In this document: one piece after another, positions 24,925-33,937 of the stretch
Numbering within the stretch: the first letter of the stretch is position 1
Layout: the number at the start of each line of letters is the position of its first letter
NCBI GenBank assembly: GCA_002890675.1
Contig: PEFW01000021.1
Span: forward strand, 1-45,118
Direction of reading: 5' to 3'
Source of the DNA: Candidatus Methylaffinis lahnbergensis
Lineage (GTDB): Bacteria; Pseudomonadota; Alphaproteobacteria; Rhizobiales; Beijerinckiaceae
Length of the DNA stretch: 45,118 bases
Program-made: the position numbers and the translations under genes
The notes under the pieces: model-generated
Told to the model about the DNA's origin: nothing
Seen by the model: the letters and a program-made list of their open reading frames with translations, nothing else
Databases searched by the model: none

Positions 24925-27771
24925 ATGTCAATGATCACCGAGATCGATTATGGAACTCCGGCGTCGCGGTCGGACAAAACGGTCACGCTCAGCATCGACG
25001 GAATGGAAGTGCATGTGCCGGAAGGCACGTCCATCATGCGGGCGGCGATGGAAGTTGGGACCAAAATCCCAAAACTCTGCGCCACCGACATGATCGAAGC
25101 GTTCGGCTCCTGCCGACTGTGCCTCGTCGAGGTCGCGGGCCGCGCTGGAACCCCCGCCTCTTGCACCACCCCGGTCGCGCCGGGCATGGTGGTCCACACC
25201 CAGACAGAGCGCCTGAAGGCGCTCCGCAAAGGTGTGATGGAGCTTTATATCTCCGATCATCCGCTCGATTGCCTCACCTGCGCCGCGAACGGCAATTGCG
25301 AATTGCAGACAAAGGCGGGCAATGTCGGGCTCCGCGATGTGCGCTACGGTTATGCGGGCGCCAACCACCTCGCCGATAAGAAGGACGAATCCAACCCCTA
25401 CTTTAGCTACGATCCCGCGAAATGCATTGTCTGCAACCGTTGCATTCGCGCTTGCGAGGAAGTGCAGGGAACCTTTGCTCTCACAATCGACGGGCGTGGT
25501 TTTGGAAGCCGGGTTTCGGCGGGGCAAATGGAGCCCTTCCTCGAGTCGGAGTGCGTGTCCTGCGGCGCCTGCGTCCAGGCCTGCCCGACCGCGACACTCA
25601 TCGAGAAGTCGGTGATCGACATCGGCCAGGCTGAACATTCGGCGGTCACGACTTGCGGCTATTGCGGAGTCGGCTGCAGCTTCAGGGCGGAGATGCGGGG
25701 TGAGGAGCTCGTCCGCATGGTTCCCTACAAGGATGGCAAGGCGAACCACGGCCATTCCTGCGTCAAGGGCCGCTTCGCCTGGGGCTATGCGACCCACAGG
25801 GACCGGATCCTAAAGCCGATGATCCGCGCCAAGGTCTCAAACCCCTGGCGCGAAGTCTCCTGGGGCGAAGCCTTCGCCTATGCGGCGACCGAATTGAAAC
25901 GCATCCAAGCGACCGACGGCAAGAATTCGGTCGGCGCCATCACCTCGTCGCGCTGCACCAATGAAGAGACTTATCTCATCCAAAAACTCGTCCGGGCAGG
26001 CTTCGGCAATAACAATGTCGATACTTGCGCCCGCGTCTGCCATTCCCCGACCGGTTATGGTCTGAAGACTGCCTTCGGGACCTCGGCCGGAACCCAGGAT
26101 TTCGATTCGGTCGACAAGTCCGATGTGATCATGATTGTCGGGGCCAACCCGACCGACGGGCATCCGGTGTTTGCCTCGCGCATGAAAAAGCGGCTGCGGG
26201 AAGGTGCGAAATTGATCATTCTCGACCCCCGCCGCATCGATCTCGTGCGCATGCCGCATGTCGAGGCGGATTATCAACTGCCTTTGCAACCCGGCACCAA
26301 TGTCGCGGTCTTGACCGCGCTTGCCCATGTCATCGTCACTGAGGGGCTCGTCCACGAGGTTTTCGTGCGCGAACGCTGCGATCCCGCGGAATTCCAGGAA
26401 TGGGCGGAATTTGTCTCGGCCGAGCGCAACAGTCCGGAAGCGGTTGAAAAGGTCTCCGGCGTTCCGGCCGATACCATCCGCAATGCCGCGCGGCTCTATG
26501 CTACGGGCGGCAATGCAGCGATCTACTATGGGCTCGGCGTCACCGAGCACAGCCAGGGTTCGACCACGGTGCTCGCGCTCGCCAATCTCGCGCTCGCGAC
26601 CGGCAACCTTGGCCGGAAGGGCGTCGGGATCAATCCCTTGCGCGGCCAGAACAATGTTCAGGGCGCCTGCGACATGGGCTCCTTCCCGCATGAGCTTGCG
26701 GGATATAGGCACATCTCCGACGATAACGCGCGCTCGATTTATGAGCAATTGTGGGGTGTCACGCTCGACAAGGAGCCGGGCCTGCGCATTCCGAACATGC
26801 TGGACGCCGCCGTCGAAGGCACCTTCAAAGGCATTTACATCGAGGGCGAGGACATCCTCCAATCCGACCCCGACACGCATCATGTGGCGGCTGGCCTCGG
26901 CGCCATGGAATGCGTGATCGTGCAGGATCTTTTCCTCAACGAGACGGCGAATTACGCCCATATTTTCCTGCCGGGCTCGACCTTCCTTGAAAAGGACGGG
27001 ACGTTCACCAATGCCGAGCGGCGCATCGGGCGTGTGCGCAAGGTCATGAGTCCCAAAAACGGCTATGCCGATTGGGAAATCACGGTGAAGCTCAGCGAGG
27101 CCTTGGGCGTGCGGATGAATTACAACCATCCGAGCGAGATCATGGATGAGATCGCGGCAACCACGCCAACCTTCGCCGGTGTCTCCTTCGCGAAACTCGA
27201 TGAACTCGGTTCGGTCCAATGGCCCTGCAATGAGAAGGCCCCGGAAGGCACGCCGGTCATGCACATCGGCAGCTTCGCGAGCGGCAAAGGCAAGTTCGTC
27301 CTCACCGAATACGTACCGACCGACGAGCGGACCGGGGCGCGTTATCCCCTCCTGCTCACGACCGGGCGCATCCTCAGCCATTATAATGTCGGGGCACAGA
27401 CAAGGCGCACCGCGAATGTCGTTTGGCACGAGGAGGATCGTCTTGAGATCCATCCGCACGACGCGGAGAACCGCGGGATTCGCGATGGCGATTGGGTGAA
27501 GCTGGCAAGCCGCGCCGGGGAGACGACCCTGCGCGCCCTTGTCACCGATCGTGTCGCGCCGGGCGTCGTCTACACGACGTTCCACCATCCGTCCACGCAG
27601 GCCAATGTCGTGACGACCGAGTTCGCCGATTGGGCGACCAGTTGTCCTGAATTCAAGGTCACGGCGGTGCAAATCTCGCGTTCGAATGGGCCGACGGAGT
27701 GGCAGGAGCGTTATCGCGAACAAGCCGAGCAGAGCCGCCGCATCGCCGAGACAACCGAAGCCGCGGAATGA
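24925..27771 (+). CDS. fdsA: Formate dehydrogenase alpha subunit (Mo-bis-MGD)
   Basis: Catalytic subunit, 948 residues from the ATG at 24925 with GAGGAAG before it; an upstream ATG at 24910 overlaps the fdsB stop. It oxidises formate to CO2 at a molybdenum bis-MGD centre. The N-terminal [2Fe-2S] domain has Cys52, 63, 66 and 80. A His/Cys 4Fe-4S site has His112, Cys116, 119 and 125. Two ferredoxin clusters have Cys167-177 and Cys210-220. A further cluster in TTCGYCGVGCSF has Cys244, 247, 251 and 279. The Mo ligand is Cys372 followed by His373 in CARVCHSPTGYGL. All cofactor residues are in place. The fdhD start overlaps its stop (ATGA). Confidence 0.96.
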   Translation: MSMITEIDYGTPASRSDKTVTLSIDGMEVHVPEGTSIMRAAMEVGTKIPKLCATDMIEAFGSCRLCLVEVAGRAGTPASCTTPVAPGMVVHTQTERLKALRKGVMELYISDHPLDCLTCAANGNCELQTKAGNVGLRDVRYGYAGANHLADKKDESNPYFSYDPAKCIVCNRCIRACEEVQGTFALTIDGRGFGSRVSAGQMEPFLESECVSCGACVQACPTATLIEKSVIDIGQAEHSAVTTCGYCGVGCSFRAEMRGEELVRMVPYKDGKANHGHSCVKGRFAWGYATHRDRILKPMIRAKVSNPWREVSWGEAFAYAATELKRIQATDGKNSVGAITSSRCTNEETYLIQKLVRAGFGNNNVDTCARVCHSPTGYGLKTAFGTSAGTQDFDSVDKSDVIMIVGANPTDGHPVFASRMKKRLREGAKLIILDPRRIDLVRMPHVEADYQLPLQPGTNVAVLTALAHVIVTEGLVHEVFVRERCDPAEFQEWAEFVSAERNSPEAVEKVSGVPADTIRNAARLYATGGNAAIYYGLGVTEHSQGSTTVLALANLALATGNLGRKGVGINPLRGQNNVQGACDMGSFPHELAGYRHISDDNARSIYEQLWGVTLDKEPGLRIPNMLDAAVEGTFKGIYIEGEDILQSDPDTHHVAAGLGAMECVIVQDLFLNETANYAHIFLPGSTFLEKDGTFTNAERRIGRVRKVMSPKNGYADWEITVKLSEALGVRMNYNHPSEIMDEIAATTPTFAGVSFAKLDELGSVQWPCNEKAPEGTPVMHIGSFASGKGKFVLTEYVPTDERTGARYPLLLTTGRILSHYNVGAQTRRTANVVWHEEDRLEIHPHDAENRGIRDGDWVKLASRAGETTLRALVTDRVAPGVVYTTFHHPSTQANVVTTEFADWATSCPEFKVTAVQISRSNGPTEWQERYREQAEQSRRIAETTEAAE

Positions 27772-28616
27772 ATGAAGACCTCATGGGCGACGAACAGCCG
27801 CCGCCGCCGTCGCTCAACGTTCTTTGCCTCGCGTGGCGGAGCGGCGAAATGTCTGCCTCGGCCCGCGCAGTGCCGGAGGAGACCGCGATCGCCTTCACGT
27901 TTAACGGCACGACCCATGCCGTGATGATGGCGACGCCCGCCGATTTCGAGGATTTCGCGGTTGGTTTTGCCCTCACCGAGGGCCTGATCGAGGGGCCAAG
28001 CGAGATTGTCAGCCTCGAAATTGTCGCGACGCCGCTGGGCATCGAGCTCAGGATCTGGTTGCCGGAGGAGCGCGCCAAGTCCTATGCCGCCCGCCGCCGC
28101 AGCATGGCGGGGCCGACCGGCTGTGGACTCTGCGGCATCGAAAGCCTCGAGGAAGCGACGCGCCCCGCGCCATTCGTCTCCAACGCGAGCCGTTTCGACT
28201 CCGGGGCGATCGTCGAGGCCATGGCTTCGCTGCCTGTCGGACAGAAGCTTAATGACCAAACCCGCGCCGTTCACGGCGCGGGCTTTTGGACTCCGGCGCG
28301 TGGCCTTGTCGCCGTGCGGGAGGACGTCGGGCGCCACAATGCGCTCGATAAGCTCATCGGCGCTCTCGTGCGGGGTGATAACGCGGCGGCACACGGTCTC
28401 GTGCTCTTGACGAGCCGGGTCTCGATCGAGCTCATCCAAAAGGCGGCACGCCTAGGAGTTCCGGTTGTCGCGGCCGTGTCGGCGCCGACAGCAGCTGGGG
28501 TAAGGCTCGCCGAAGCTTGCGGCATCACCCTCGTCGCGGTCACCCGCGGCCAAGATTTCGAAGTCTTCACGCATCATCAACGCATCATCGGTCGAGCCGC
28601 GCATCATGTCGCATGA
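27768..28616 (+). CDS. fdhD: Formate dehydrogenase sulfurtransferase FdhD
   Basis: A 282-residue accessory protein needed to sulfurate the molybdenum cofactor of formate dehydrogenase, using sulfur from a cysteine desulfurase. The sulfur-carrying Cys pair is Cys119/Cys122 in GPTGCGLCGIES. Other family segments are ATPADFEDFAVGFALTEGLI, AVHGAGFW, REDVGRHNALDKLIG and the late SRVSIELIQKAARLGVPVV. The start at 27768 overlaps the fdsA stop by four bases, and the last 11 bases overlap fdsD, so it belongs to the same operon. Confidence 0.94.
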   Translation: MNEDLMGDEQPPPPSLNVLCLAWRSGEMSASARAVPEETAIAFTFNGTTHAVMMATPADFEDFAVGFALTEGLIEGPSEIVSLEIVATPLGIELRIWLPEERAKSYAARRRSMAGPTGCGLCGIESLEEATRPAPFVSNASRFDSGAIVEAMASLPVGQKLNDQTRAVHGAGFWTPARGLVAVREDVGRHNALDKLIGALVRGDNAAAHGLVLLTSRVSIELIQKAARLGVPVVAAVSAPTAAGVRLAEACGITLVAVTRGQDFEVFTHHQRIIGRAAHHVA

Positions 28617-28899
28617 CTCTTCGCCCAAGAAGCTGATCTATATGGCGAACCAGATCGGAAAATTCTTCACGCCGCAAGGGCATGACAAGGCTGTCGCCGG
28701 GATCGCCAATCATCTCACCAAATTCTGGCCGCCGAGCATGCGCAAAAAAATTGTCCAGCATTTGAGCGAAGGCGGCGAGGGGCTCGATCCGCTCGTCAGG
28801 GAAGCCGTGGAAACGCTCAGGGCCAAACAGTCCGACAGTCCGACGAAGCCGGATATTTCGGTTAGCCGGTATCCGCGGCCGCGCTTCCGTCCTCGATAG
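28606..28899 (+). CDS. fdsD: Formate dehydrogenase delta subunit
   Basis: A 97-residue FdsD protein. The family segment KLIYMANQIGKFFTPQGHDK is followed by GIANHLTKFWPPSMRKKIVQ, then GLDPLVREAV. In Rhodobacter and Cupriavidus systems this small subunit is part of the FdsABG complex and helps maturation of the molybdenum centre. The C-terminal 25 residues are basic and variable. It closes the fds operon; the next gene starts 195 bp downstream. Confidence 0.9.
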   Translation: MSHDSSPKKLIYMANQIGKFFTPQGHDKAVAGIANHLTKFWPPSMRKKIVQHLSEGGEGLDPLVREAVETLRAKQSDSPTKPDISVSRYPRPRFRPR

Positions 28900-29094
28900 C
28901 GATCCGTCTTCGTTCCGCCGCTTACCCGCCAGGGTGTTGCGTGCAGTATTCTTGCTCCTTTAATTCTACACGGGCGCGGATGTTTGCGAACTGCTGGCTT
29001 CGGCTGCGCGGGCAGGCTAATAAAGCGGCCTGTCCTCATTTTGCATTGGCTTATGGTGTAGTGTGCGTCTGCGGGCATTGATGGAAGGCGAGCG

Positions 29095-30351
29095 ATGGAC
29101 GAGACTCCACAGACACTCTCCTGCCGCTGTTGCATTGTCGGCGGCGGACCGGCCGGGATGATGCTCGGGTTTCTCCTTGCGCGCGCCGGCGTCGACACGA
29201 TCGTTCTCGAAAAGCATGCCGACTTTCTGCGCGATTTTCGCGGCGACACGATCCATCCCTCGACCCTCGAAGCGATGCACGACCTCGGGCTTCTAGAAGA
29301 TTTCCTAAAACTGCCGCATCAGGAAGTCCGGCAAGCCGAAGTCAAAATCGGCGCCGTCACGATTCCGATGGTCGATTTCTCGCACTTGCCGGTGCATGCG
29401 AAGTTCGTGGCTCTCATGCCGCAATGGGATTTTTTGGATTTTTTGGCCGAAAGAGCCAAGCGCTATCCTTTCTTCCGGCTGTTGATGTCCACCGAAGTGG
29501 ATGGCCTGATTGAAGCGGAAGGACAAGTGCTGGGCGTGGCCGCGAAAACCAAGGACGGTCAATTGACGATCCGCGCGGATCTGACGATCGGCGCCGACGG
29601 CCGCCATTCCTCGGTGCGGCGGGAAGCGGGCTTCGTGCCGCTCGACATCGGCGCGCCGATGGATGCACTTTGGTTCAAGCTTTCCCGCCGGACCACCGAC
29701 GCCGGGGGCCTTCTCGGCCGAATCGACGCCGGCCAGATCCTTGCTGTGTTCAATCGCGGCGAATATTGGCAGTGCGCCTATGTGATCGCCAAGGGATCGG
29801 CGCAGCGCCTCAAGGCGCAAGGAATAGGCTCCCTGCGCGACCATATATCCGCGCTGGCTCCGTTCCTCGCTGATGGGGTCGGCGAACTCGAAAGCTTCGA
29901 TGACGTCAAGCTCTTGACCGTCGTGGTCGACCGGCTGCCGCTGTGGCACAAGCCGGGGCTTTTGTGCATCGGGGACGCGGCACATGCGATGTCGCCAGTC
30001 GGTGGCGTCGGCATCAATCTCGCGATTCAAGACGCGATCGCCGCCGCTAATATCCTGGCGCTGCCATTGTCCGGCGAGGGACCGTTGAGCGATCAGCTTC
30101 TGGCGCAAGTGCAAAAGCGGCGCGAATGGCCAACGAAGGTCATCCAAGCCATCCAGGTCGTTATTCAAAAAAGAATAATCTCCCGTGTCCTCGGCGGCAC
30201 CGGCAAGATCGCGCCGCCGCGGTTCCTCCGCCTCTTCATATATTTTCCCATCCTGCGGCGGCTGCCTGCCCGGCTCGTCGGTCTCGGCGTGCGGCGCGAG
30301 CGCGTCACATCGCCGAAGCGGGCCGGTCGCGTCGCGGATCACCCCGATTGA
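29095..30351 (+). CDS. FAD-dependent monooxygenase (group A, PHBH fold)
   Basis: A 418-residue flavoprotein of the UbiH/p-hydroxybenzoate hydroxylase type. The ADP-binding motif CIVGGGPAGMMLGFLLARAG is at residues 13-32, the DG motif is in LTIGADGRHSSVRREAG, and the second FAD motif is CIGDAAHAMSPVGGVGINLA. It would hydroxylate an aromatic or quinone-like substrate with NAD(P)H and O2; the substrate is unknown. It lacks a membrane anchor, and the C-terminal 60 residues are basic. It stands after the fds operon with its own ribosome site (GGAAGGCGAGCG) and is not clearly part of that operon. Confidence 0.85.
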   Translation: MDETPQTLSCRCCIVGGGPAGMMLGFLLARAGVDTIVLEKHADFLRDFRGDTIHPSTLEAMHDLGLLEDFLKLPHQEVRQAEVKIGAVTIPMVDFSHLPVHAKFVALMPQWDFLDFLAERAKRYPFFRLLMSTEVDGLIEAEGQVLGVAAKTKDGQLTIRADLTIGADGRHSSVRREAGFVPLDIGAPMDALWFKLSRRTTDAGGLLGRIDAGQILAVFNRGEYWQCAYVIAKGSAQRLKAQGIGSLRDHISALAPFLADGVGELESFDDVKLLTVVVDRLPLWHKPGLLCIGDAAHAMSPVGGVGINLAIQDAIAAANILALPLSGEGPLSDQLLAQVQKRREWPTKVIQAIQVVIQKRIISRVLGGTGKIAPPRFLRLFIYFPILRRLPARLVGLGVRRERVTSPKRAGRVADHPD

Positions 30352-30548
30352 TGAATCAACTTGCGAGACCCGGCGAATGCGCTTTGCGTGCGGCTTCACT
30401 CAAGAGGGAGATCATAACATGGCTTCTAAGATCGGCGCAGGCGGTCTTCACCGGCTCGATCGGACCCGGGCCAAAGCTGTGCGCGGCCCTGCGCGGCTTC
30501 GGCATCGACGAAATTAGCCTGGCGCCGATGCCGCTGGCGTTTGCTTGA
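30351..30548 (+). CDS. Possible small ORF between monooxygenase and peptidase genes
   Basis: A 65-residue frame whose ATG overlaps the stop of the monooxygenase gene. The second half, SIGPGPKLCAALRGFGIDEI, looks protein-like, but no domain is recognised and no ribosome site is obvious. A competing 32-codon frame from 30419 has a better ribosome site (GAGGGAG). Either may be a small real gene or chance. Confidence 0.25.
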   Translation: MNQLARPGECALRAASLKREIITWLLRSAQAVFTGSIGPGPKLCAALRGFGIDEISLAPMPLAFA

Positions 30549-30557
30549 GAGGGTCCG

Positions 30558-31640
30558 ATGACCAAAAGTAACTCCGGTTTTGCGCCGCGCCCACCCGCGT
30601 TCACCCGCGCCGAATTCTTGCGCGCAGCGTTATCTCTCGGCGCCGTTTCCTTGTCGCGCCCCTCTTGGGCGGCCAGCGACGGCGCAGGGGTTCAACAATT
30701 CCTCGGAGGCATAGGCATGCCCTATGACGCCTTCGATCGTTTGCCTGTCACGGATGTTGCGATTGGCGGCGGCGTCATCCATGTCGGCTTCGCGCCTGGC
30801 CGTTTTGCGTTGCCGAAGGAACGCTACCTCGCGCGGATCCGTGTGGCGGTGAAAGCGGTCTCGACATACTACGGCCGCTTTCCGGTAGCCTCCGTGCGGT
30901 TCTTGATGGCGCCGGTCGAGGGCGAGGGCGTTCAATTCGGTACCACATGGGGATATCGCGGCGCGGCCATCCGCATCATTTTCGGCGCGGATACCAATGA
31001 GGCCGAGCTGCATCGCGATTGGGTCATGACTCATGAGATGGTGCATCTCGCGCTGCCCGACTTGAGTCCGCGCTACGATTGGCTTTCCGAGGGATTTGCC
31101 GTCTACATCGAACCGATCGCGCGGGTGCAGGTCGGCGATTTGACGGCGCTAGCGATCTGGTCGGATATGAAGCGCGACATGCCGAAAGGTCTTCCGCGGC
31201 AAGGCGACAAGGGCCTCGACCATACGCCGACGTGGGGCCGCATCTATTGGGGCGGCGCCATGTTCTGTCTTTTGGCCGACATCGGCATCAGACGGAATTC
31301 GAACAATCGGCTCGGCCTGCAGGACGCGATGCGCGGCGTGCTCGCGGCTGGTGGCAACCACGAGGTCGAGTGGCCGATCGGCCGCATCCTCGCGACGGCG
31401 GACGAGACGACGGGGTTTTCCGTCATGACAGATCTCTACAATGAGATGCGCGACAAGCCCGTTCGCCCCGACCTCGATCAGCTGTGGCGCGATCTCGGCG
31501 TCAACGGCGAGCCCGGCGCCATCAGTTTCGATGATGGCGCGCCCCTGGCCGCTCTTCGGATCGCTTTGACCCAGCCACCCGCGAGCAAAGGGGCGTCGAT
31601 CATGAAGGCGACTCTCGATCGCCAGGCCGGACAGGCCTAA
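30558..31640 (+). CDS. Exported gluzincin-type metallopeptidase (peptidase MA-like)
   Basis: A 360-residue protein that starts with a twin-arginine-like or Sec signal (hydrophobic FLRAALSLGAVSLSRPSWAA, cleavage near residue 39). The zinc-binding motif is HEMVH at 159-163, with the third ligand Glu178 in DWLSEGFAVYIEP, the arrangement of the peptidase MA-like/M1-M61 gluzincins. Upstream, VRFLMAPVEGEG and TTWGYRGAAIRIIFG form the expected beta-sheet. It should cut peptides in the periplasm; the substrate is unknown. No other protease gene is nearby, and the stop at 31640 is followed by a long gap. Confidence 0.7.
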   Translation: MTKSNSGFAPRPPAFTRAEFLRAALSLGAVSLSRPSWAASDGAGVQQFLGGIGMPYDAFDRLPVTDVAIGGGVIHVGFAPGRFALPKERYLARIRVAVKAVSTYYGRFPVASVRFLMAPVEGEGVQFGTTWGYRGAAIRIIFGADTNEAELHRDWVMTHEMVHLALPDLSPRYDWLSEGFAVYIEPIARVQVGDLTALAIWSDMKRDMPKGLPRQGDKGLDHTPTWGRIYWGGAMFCLLADIGIRRNSNNRLGLQDAMRGVLAAGGNHEVEWPIGRILATADETTGFSVMTDLYNEMRDKPVRPDLDQLWRDLGVNGEPGAISFDDGAPLAALRIALTQPPASKGASIMKATLDRQAGQA

Positions 31641-32299
31641 CCGCAGCGACGCTTGCCGCGATCGGCAACCCAGGAAGAGTTGCGCTTGAGCGTATCATCG
31701 GCACCCTTTCTCGCGGCGCTTGATGCGACCCTCCGGCCGCCGATCGCGGCAGTAACATGGACCTCTTGAATTGCGCTTCTCCTGGGTGCTTGAAGGTAGC
31801 TCTATTCAGAACGGCTCCCCGTGTTCGGCCAAAAACGCAACCGTGTCGGTAATAGGGCAAAACCCGCCGCCCCTGCCCTACCTTCGCCGCGTTTGTAGTT
31901 TCGCCTTGGCCACCACCAGTCGCGCTTGCGCTTCGCCCGGCCGCGCAAGCCAACCGTCAGGACGACCAATTTCCCGCGCAATCCAACATAATTCAAACCC
32001 GCGCGGTGTATGCGGCCTTGTAAGGTTTCCGGCCTCGACCGGACTAAAATGTTCCCATGAGTCATTTTTGTCCGGTTGCGGCGCTAAACGGGACAAACCG
32101 CCGCTTCGTCTTCAAAACGCCGGCTGGCGGGTTATTCACCGGCTTGAACAGCGACGCTGCCTCGCAATATGTGGCCGCCCTGCCACACTGCCCAACCTTC
32201 GCCGTGTTGCCGCGTTATGAGACTTTGCATCAAGGCTCATGCGAGTTAGACCAAGAAGCGGTTTTCGTGAGCGCGCCTCGAACCGGCCGGAATCAGGAC
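31641..32299. other. 659-bp gap with no certain gene
   Basis: No established gene is seen. On the minus strand 31878-32096 there is a 72-residue frame (SWEHFSPVEAGNLTRPHTP, then FELCWIAREIGRPDGWLARP) that is protein-like and may be a small gene or a fragment of one. The plus-strand frame that continues into the carboxypeptidase from 32057 has no family features before 32300. Confidence 0.4.
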
Positions 32300-33922
32300 A
32301 TGAACCTTAAAAGCAAAGGCCTGCCGCCTCATCCAGCAACCCCTGAAACGGGTCGCGCCGGAAACCCCAATCGATCGGCCGCGCGCCTTCTCGGTTGCCT
32401 CGCGGCCCTCATTGCTTTTTGTGTCAGCCCCGCGCTCGCCGGCCCCGCGCTGGTTATCGAAATGCCGTCCGGCGCGATCCTCTACGAGGATCATGCGACG
32501 CAGCCCTGGTATCCGGCTTCCGTGACCAAGCTGATGACGGTCTATGTGGCTCTGAGCGCGGTGCGGGATCATCGCATCGCGTTCGATACGCCGCTTGTTG
32601 TCTCGGCGCGCGCGGCGTCAATGCCGCCGTCGAAAATGGGCTTCCGGCCGGGCTCGCTGGTGACCCTCGACAATGCCCTCAAAATGCTGATGGTGAAATC
32701 GGCGAACGATATTGCCGTCGTGATCGCGGAAGGGGTTTCGGGCTCGGTCGAGGCTTTCGCCGACGATATGAACGACGCGGCGCGTTCGCTCGGCTTGACC
32801 CAATCCCACTTCGTCAATCCGAACGGCCTGCCGGACCCAGATCATGTGTCCTCCGCGCGCGACCTCGCGATCCTCGGGCGCGCGCTCTATTTGACCTTTC
32901 CCGAGCAGGCCAATCTCTTCAACATTGGCGCCTTGCGGCTCGGCGGCCAAATCATCCCAAATCACAACAATCTGCTCGGCCGCTATCCGGGCGTCGACGG
33001 CATGAAAACCGGGTTTACCTGCGCCGCCGGATGGAATCTCGTGGCGAGCGCGAGCCGGGACGGCCGCAAGCTCATTGCGGTGATTTTGGGCGCGCCCAGT
33101 CTGCGCAGTCGCACGATCATGGCCGCGGCCTTGTTCGATCGCGGCTTTGCCGGGATAGACCGGCCGTCGAAGTCGCTCGCGGACCTTGCGGCGCAGACAT
33201 CAATGAATAGCCCCGCGGCGGCGCCCGACATGCATCAATCGACCTGCAGCAAACGCGGCAAGGCGGTGGCGGAATTCAATACCGAGCTCTCCCGGCTGAT
33301 GGCGCCGTTACTCGCCCGCAAAGCCCCGGCGCCTGCGCCTCTGGCGCTGATGACCACATCGGCGTTTGCCAGTTCCTTGCCCATGGCACCGCGAATTGCC
33401 ATGGTACCGCGTCCGGCGTTCGCTCCCGTCCCTGTCTATGCCGGTGCGCCCGAGGGCTATGGGGGACTTATCGCGCAAGCCCGGCCGGCCCATTCGCCGG
33501 TCGGCACCGCGCAACCGCCCAGCACCGTCAGCGCCTATGCCCCCGCCGCGCCGGGGACGGCGCTCGAAGGCACGCCTCTTCCCCCCGATGCCGGAGCGCT
33601 GCCGATGAAGGGCGCGGCCAAGCAAACCAAAACCGCCGCGACCCCCGATGTCCTCCCCCCGCATCGCCTGGCGCGAACCGAAATCGGCGACACGGACCCT
33701 CTTGTCGCCCGCAAGACGACAAAAATAGCATCGCATAAGGCAGTGAAAAAAGCGCACGGCAAAGCCCCCGGAAGGAAAGCCAGCTTCGCCAAAGCGAACG
33801 CCCACAAACATTCGAAGAACGCGCCAAAATTCGCCAAAAAGGCGCATTTTCCGGCAGCGAAGGCCACGGCGCATGCCGGCAAGACGAAGAGCAAGACGCC
33901 AGAAAAACATGCCTGGCGATGA
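32300..33922 (+). CDS. S11 D-alanyl-D-alanine carboxypeptidase with long basic tail
   Basis: A 540-residue penicillin-binding protein of the DacA/DacF family. A signal peptide ends near Ala47 (LLGCLAALIAFCVSPALAGP). The active-site motifs are SVTK (Ser74, Lys77), SAN (134-136) and KTG (236-238). The catalytic domain ends near residue 300, and family members usually finish with a short beta domain and amphipathic anchor. Here there follow about 240 residues of Pro/Ala-rich and then Lys/His/Ala-rich sequence ending in KSKTPEKHAWR. The tail may bind the acidic cell wall or lipopolysaccharide; this is inference. It trims peptidoglycan pentapeptides in the periplasm. Confidence 0.9.
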   Translation: MNLKSKGLPPHPATPETGRAGNPNRSAARLLGCLAALIAFCVSPALAGPALVIEMPSGAILYEDHATQPWYPASVTKLMTVYVALSAVRDHRIAFDTPLVVSARAASMPPSKMGFRPGSLVTLDNALKMLMVKSANDIAVVIAEGVSGSVEAFADDMNDAARSLGLTQSHFVNPNGLPDPDHVSSARDLAILGRALYLTFPEQANLFNIGALRLGGQIIPNHNNLLGRYPGVDGMKTGFTCAAGWNLVASASRDGRKLIAVILGAPSLRSRTIMAAALFDRGFAGIDRPSKSLADLAAQTSMNSPAAAPDMHQSTCSKRGKAVAEFNTELSRLMAPLLARKAPAPAPLALMTTSAFASSLPMAPRIAMVPRPAFAPVPVYAGAPEGYGGLIAQARPAHSPVGTAQPPSTVSAYAPAAPGTALEGTPLPPDAGALPMKGAAKQTKTAATPDVLPPHRLARTEIGDTDPLVARKTTKIASHKAVKKAHGKAPGRKASFAKANAHKHSKNAPKFAKKAHFPAAKATAHAGKTKSKTPEKHAWR

Positions 33923-33937
33923 GCTTTTAATCATGTT

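Noticed and set aside
25837..27723. A 628-codon minus-strand frame opposite fdsA
   Set aside because: fdsA is certain from its many cofactor motifs; the antisense frame is a GC-codon shadow.
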